The notes under the pieces were generated by a model. It was not told where the DNA came from and ran no database searches. It saw nothing but the letters and a program-made list of their open reading frames with translations. The translations under genes and the position numbers were made by a program. Below, piece after piece: positions 5,568 through 6,245 of a stretch of DNA of 6,245 bases. Location of the stretch: contig JBKQSL010000302.1 of assembly GCA_052143655.1 (NCBI GenBank), positions 1-6,245 of the forward strand. The letters run 5' to 3'. The stretch comes from CAVSUR01 sp052143655. GTDB taxonomy: Bacteria > Actinomycetota > Actinomycetes > Streptosporangiales > Streptosporangiaceae. Position 1 is the first letter of the stretch; the number at the start of each line of letters is the position of its first letter.

Positions 5568-6245
5568 CTAGTCGGCCGGGCTGTCAGTGGCGGGCAGCAC
5601 CATGACCGAGCGGCCGGCCACCTCGACCGCCGCGCCGCACGGCAGTACCAGGCGGCCCCCGGCACTGGTGCCGGGTCGGCCTGGCAGCGCGGCGGTGTCG
5701 ATGACCGGCTTCCAGCCGGGCGCGAAATCCGCGCCGGGCAGCACGAACTGGACGGCATCGCTGTGCGCGTTGAACAGCAGCAGGAAGTGCTCGTCCCGCA
5801 CCCGCTCGCCGCGCGGGTCCGGCTCGGTGATCGCATCCCCGTTGAGGAACACCATCAGCGACGTCGCATGGTCGGTACGCCAGTCGGCGTCGGTCATTTC
5901 CCGGCCTGACGGAGTAAGCCAGATGATGTCTGGCAGGCCGCCGCGGCCGGCCCGGGCGGGGCGCCCGCTGAAGAACCTGCGGCGCCGGAAGACCGGGTGC
6001 GCCCGCCGCAGCGCGGACACCGCGCAGGTGAAGTCGAGCAGGTCGGCGTATATCTCCGCGTTCTCCCAGTCCACCCAGGAAATCTCGTTGTCCTGGCAGT
6101 AGGCGTTGTTGCTGCCGCGCTGGGTGCGGCCCATCTCGTCCCCGGCCAGCAGCATGGGGACGCCCTGCGAGCAGAACAGCGTCACCAGGAAGTTGCGCAC
6201 CTGCCGGGCCCGCAGCCCGGTGACCGCGGGCTCGTCCGACGGGCC
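5568..6245 (-). CDS. glgX: Glycogen debranching enzyme GlgX, C-terminal part
   Basis: Hydrolyses alpha-1,6 branch points of glycogen, mainly short limit-dextrin branches left by phosphorylase, in the cytoplasm. Only the last 225 residues are in the window; the frame is open to base 6245, so the N-terminal domain and the GH13 catalytic triad lie outside. The visible part begins with the end of the (beta/alpha)8 barrel: SQGVPMLLAGDEMGRTQRG, then NNAYCQDNEISWVDW, a signature of GlgX/TreX debranching enzymes. This is followed by the helical segment with LRRAHPVFRRRRFFSG, the DIIWLTPSGREMTDADW segment, and the C-terminal beta domain (FLLLFNAHSDAVQFVLP) with its VMVLP end. It stops with TAG at 5568-5570. 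It is oriented like glgA but separated from it by about 950 bases of debris, so co-transcription with glgA is uncertain. Confidence 0.95.
   Translation of the reverse strand, partial: GPSDEPAVTGLRARQVRNFLVTLFCSQGVPMLLAGDEMGRTQRGSNNAYCQDNEISWVDWENAEIYADLLDFTCAVSALRRAHPVFRRRRFFSGRPARAGRGGLPDIIWLTPSGREMTDADWRTDHATSLMVFLNGDAITEPDPRGERVRDEHFLLLFNAHSDAVQFVLPGADFAPGWKPVIDTAALPGRPGTSAGGRLVLPCGAAVEVAGRSVMVLPATDSPAD

Noticed and set aside
5094..5909. Plus-strand frame of 271 codons running into the glgX region
   Set aside because: Its right half is antisense to glgX. Only the stretch LRAEVQARLELEWS looks real, and that belongs to the broken IS30 transposase, so it is not annotated as a gene.
1..6245. 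CRISPR arrays, tRNA or rRNA genes, riboswitches
   Set aside because: No regularly spaced repeats, no tRNA T-loop (GGTTCGAATCC-like) sequences and no rRNA signatures were seen by eye.

Overview
The window is high-GC DNA with an actinobacterial look: GC-rich third codon positions in glgX and the GH57 genes, GTG starts, and actinobacterial-type transposase remnants. This placement is an inference from protein style and composition; there is no rRNA or marker gene to confirm it. All intact genes lie on the minus strand and belong to storage alpha-glucan (glycogen) metabolism.

Reading in the direction of transcription (right to left): 6245-5568 is the C-terminal third of a glycogen debranching enzyme, GlgX, whose start lies outside the window. 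Next comes about 950 bases without an intact gene (5567-4619). It holds a broken plus-strand IS30-type transposase fragment (about 5021-5280) and flanking sequence I cannot assign. Then follow three tightly spaced genes: glgA (4618-3146), a GT5 glycogen synthase of the plant-SSIII/IV-like or cyanobacterial type; a 486-residue GH57 protein (3110-1650); and a second, shorter GH57 protein of 395 residues (1633-446). Gaps are 35 and 16 bases, and both GH57 genes have strong ribosome binding sites, so glgA-GH57-GH57 is very likely one operon. The leftmost 445 bases contain no intact gene, only a 26-codon remnant that looks like the N-terminus of an integrase-type transposase.

Working model: GlgA elongates alpha-1,4-glucan from a nucleotide-sugar donor. 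The two GH57 proteins are alpha-glucan-active enzymes (amylase, 4-alpha-glucanotransferase or branching type) that remodel the chains. GlgX removes branches during breakdown. The points most worth a second look are the loss of the canonical Lys and Asp in the N-terminal donor-binding loop of GlgA (KTGGLxD becomes QAGGLGE), the tandem diverged GH57 pair attached to it, the lower GC of glgA compared with its neighbours, and transposase debris on both sides of the three-gene block.
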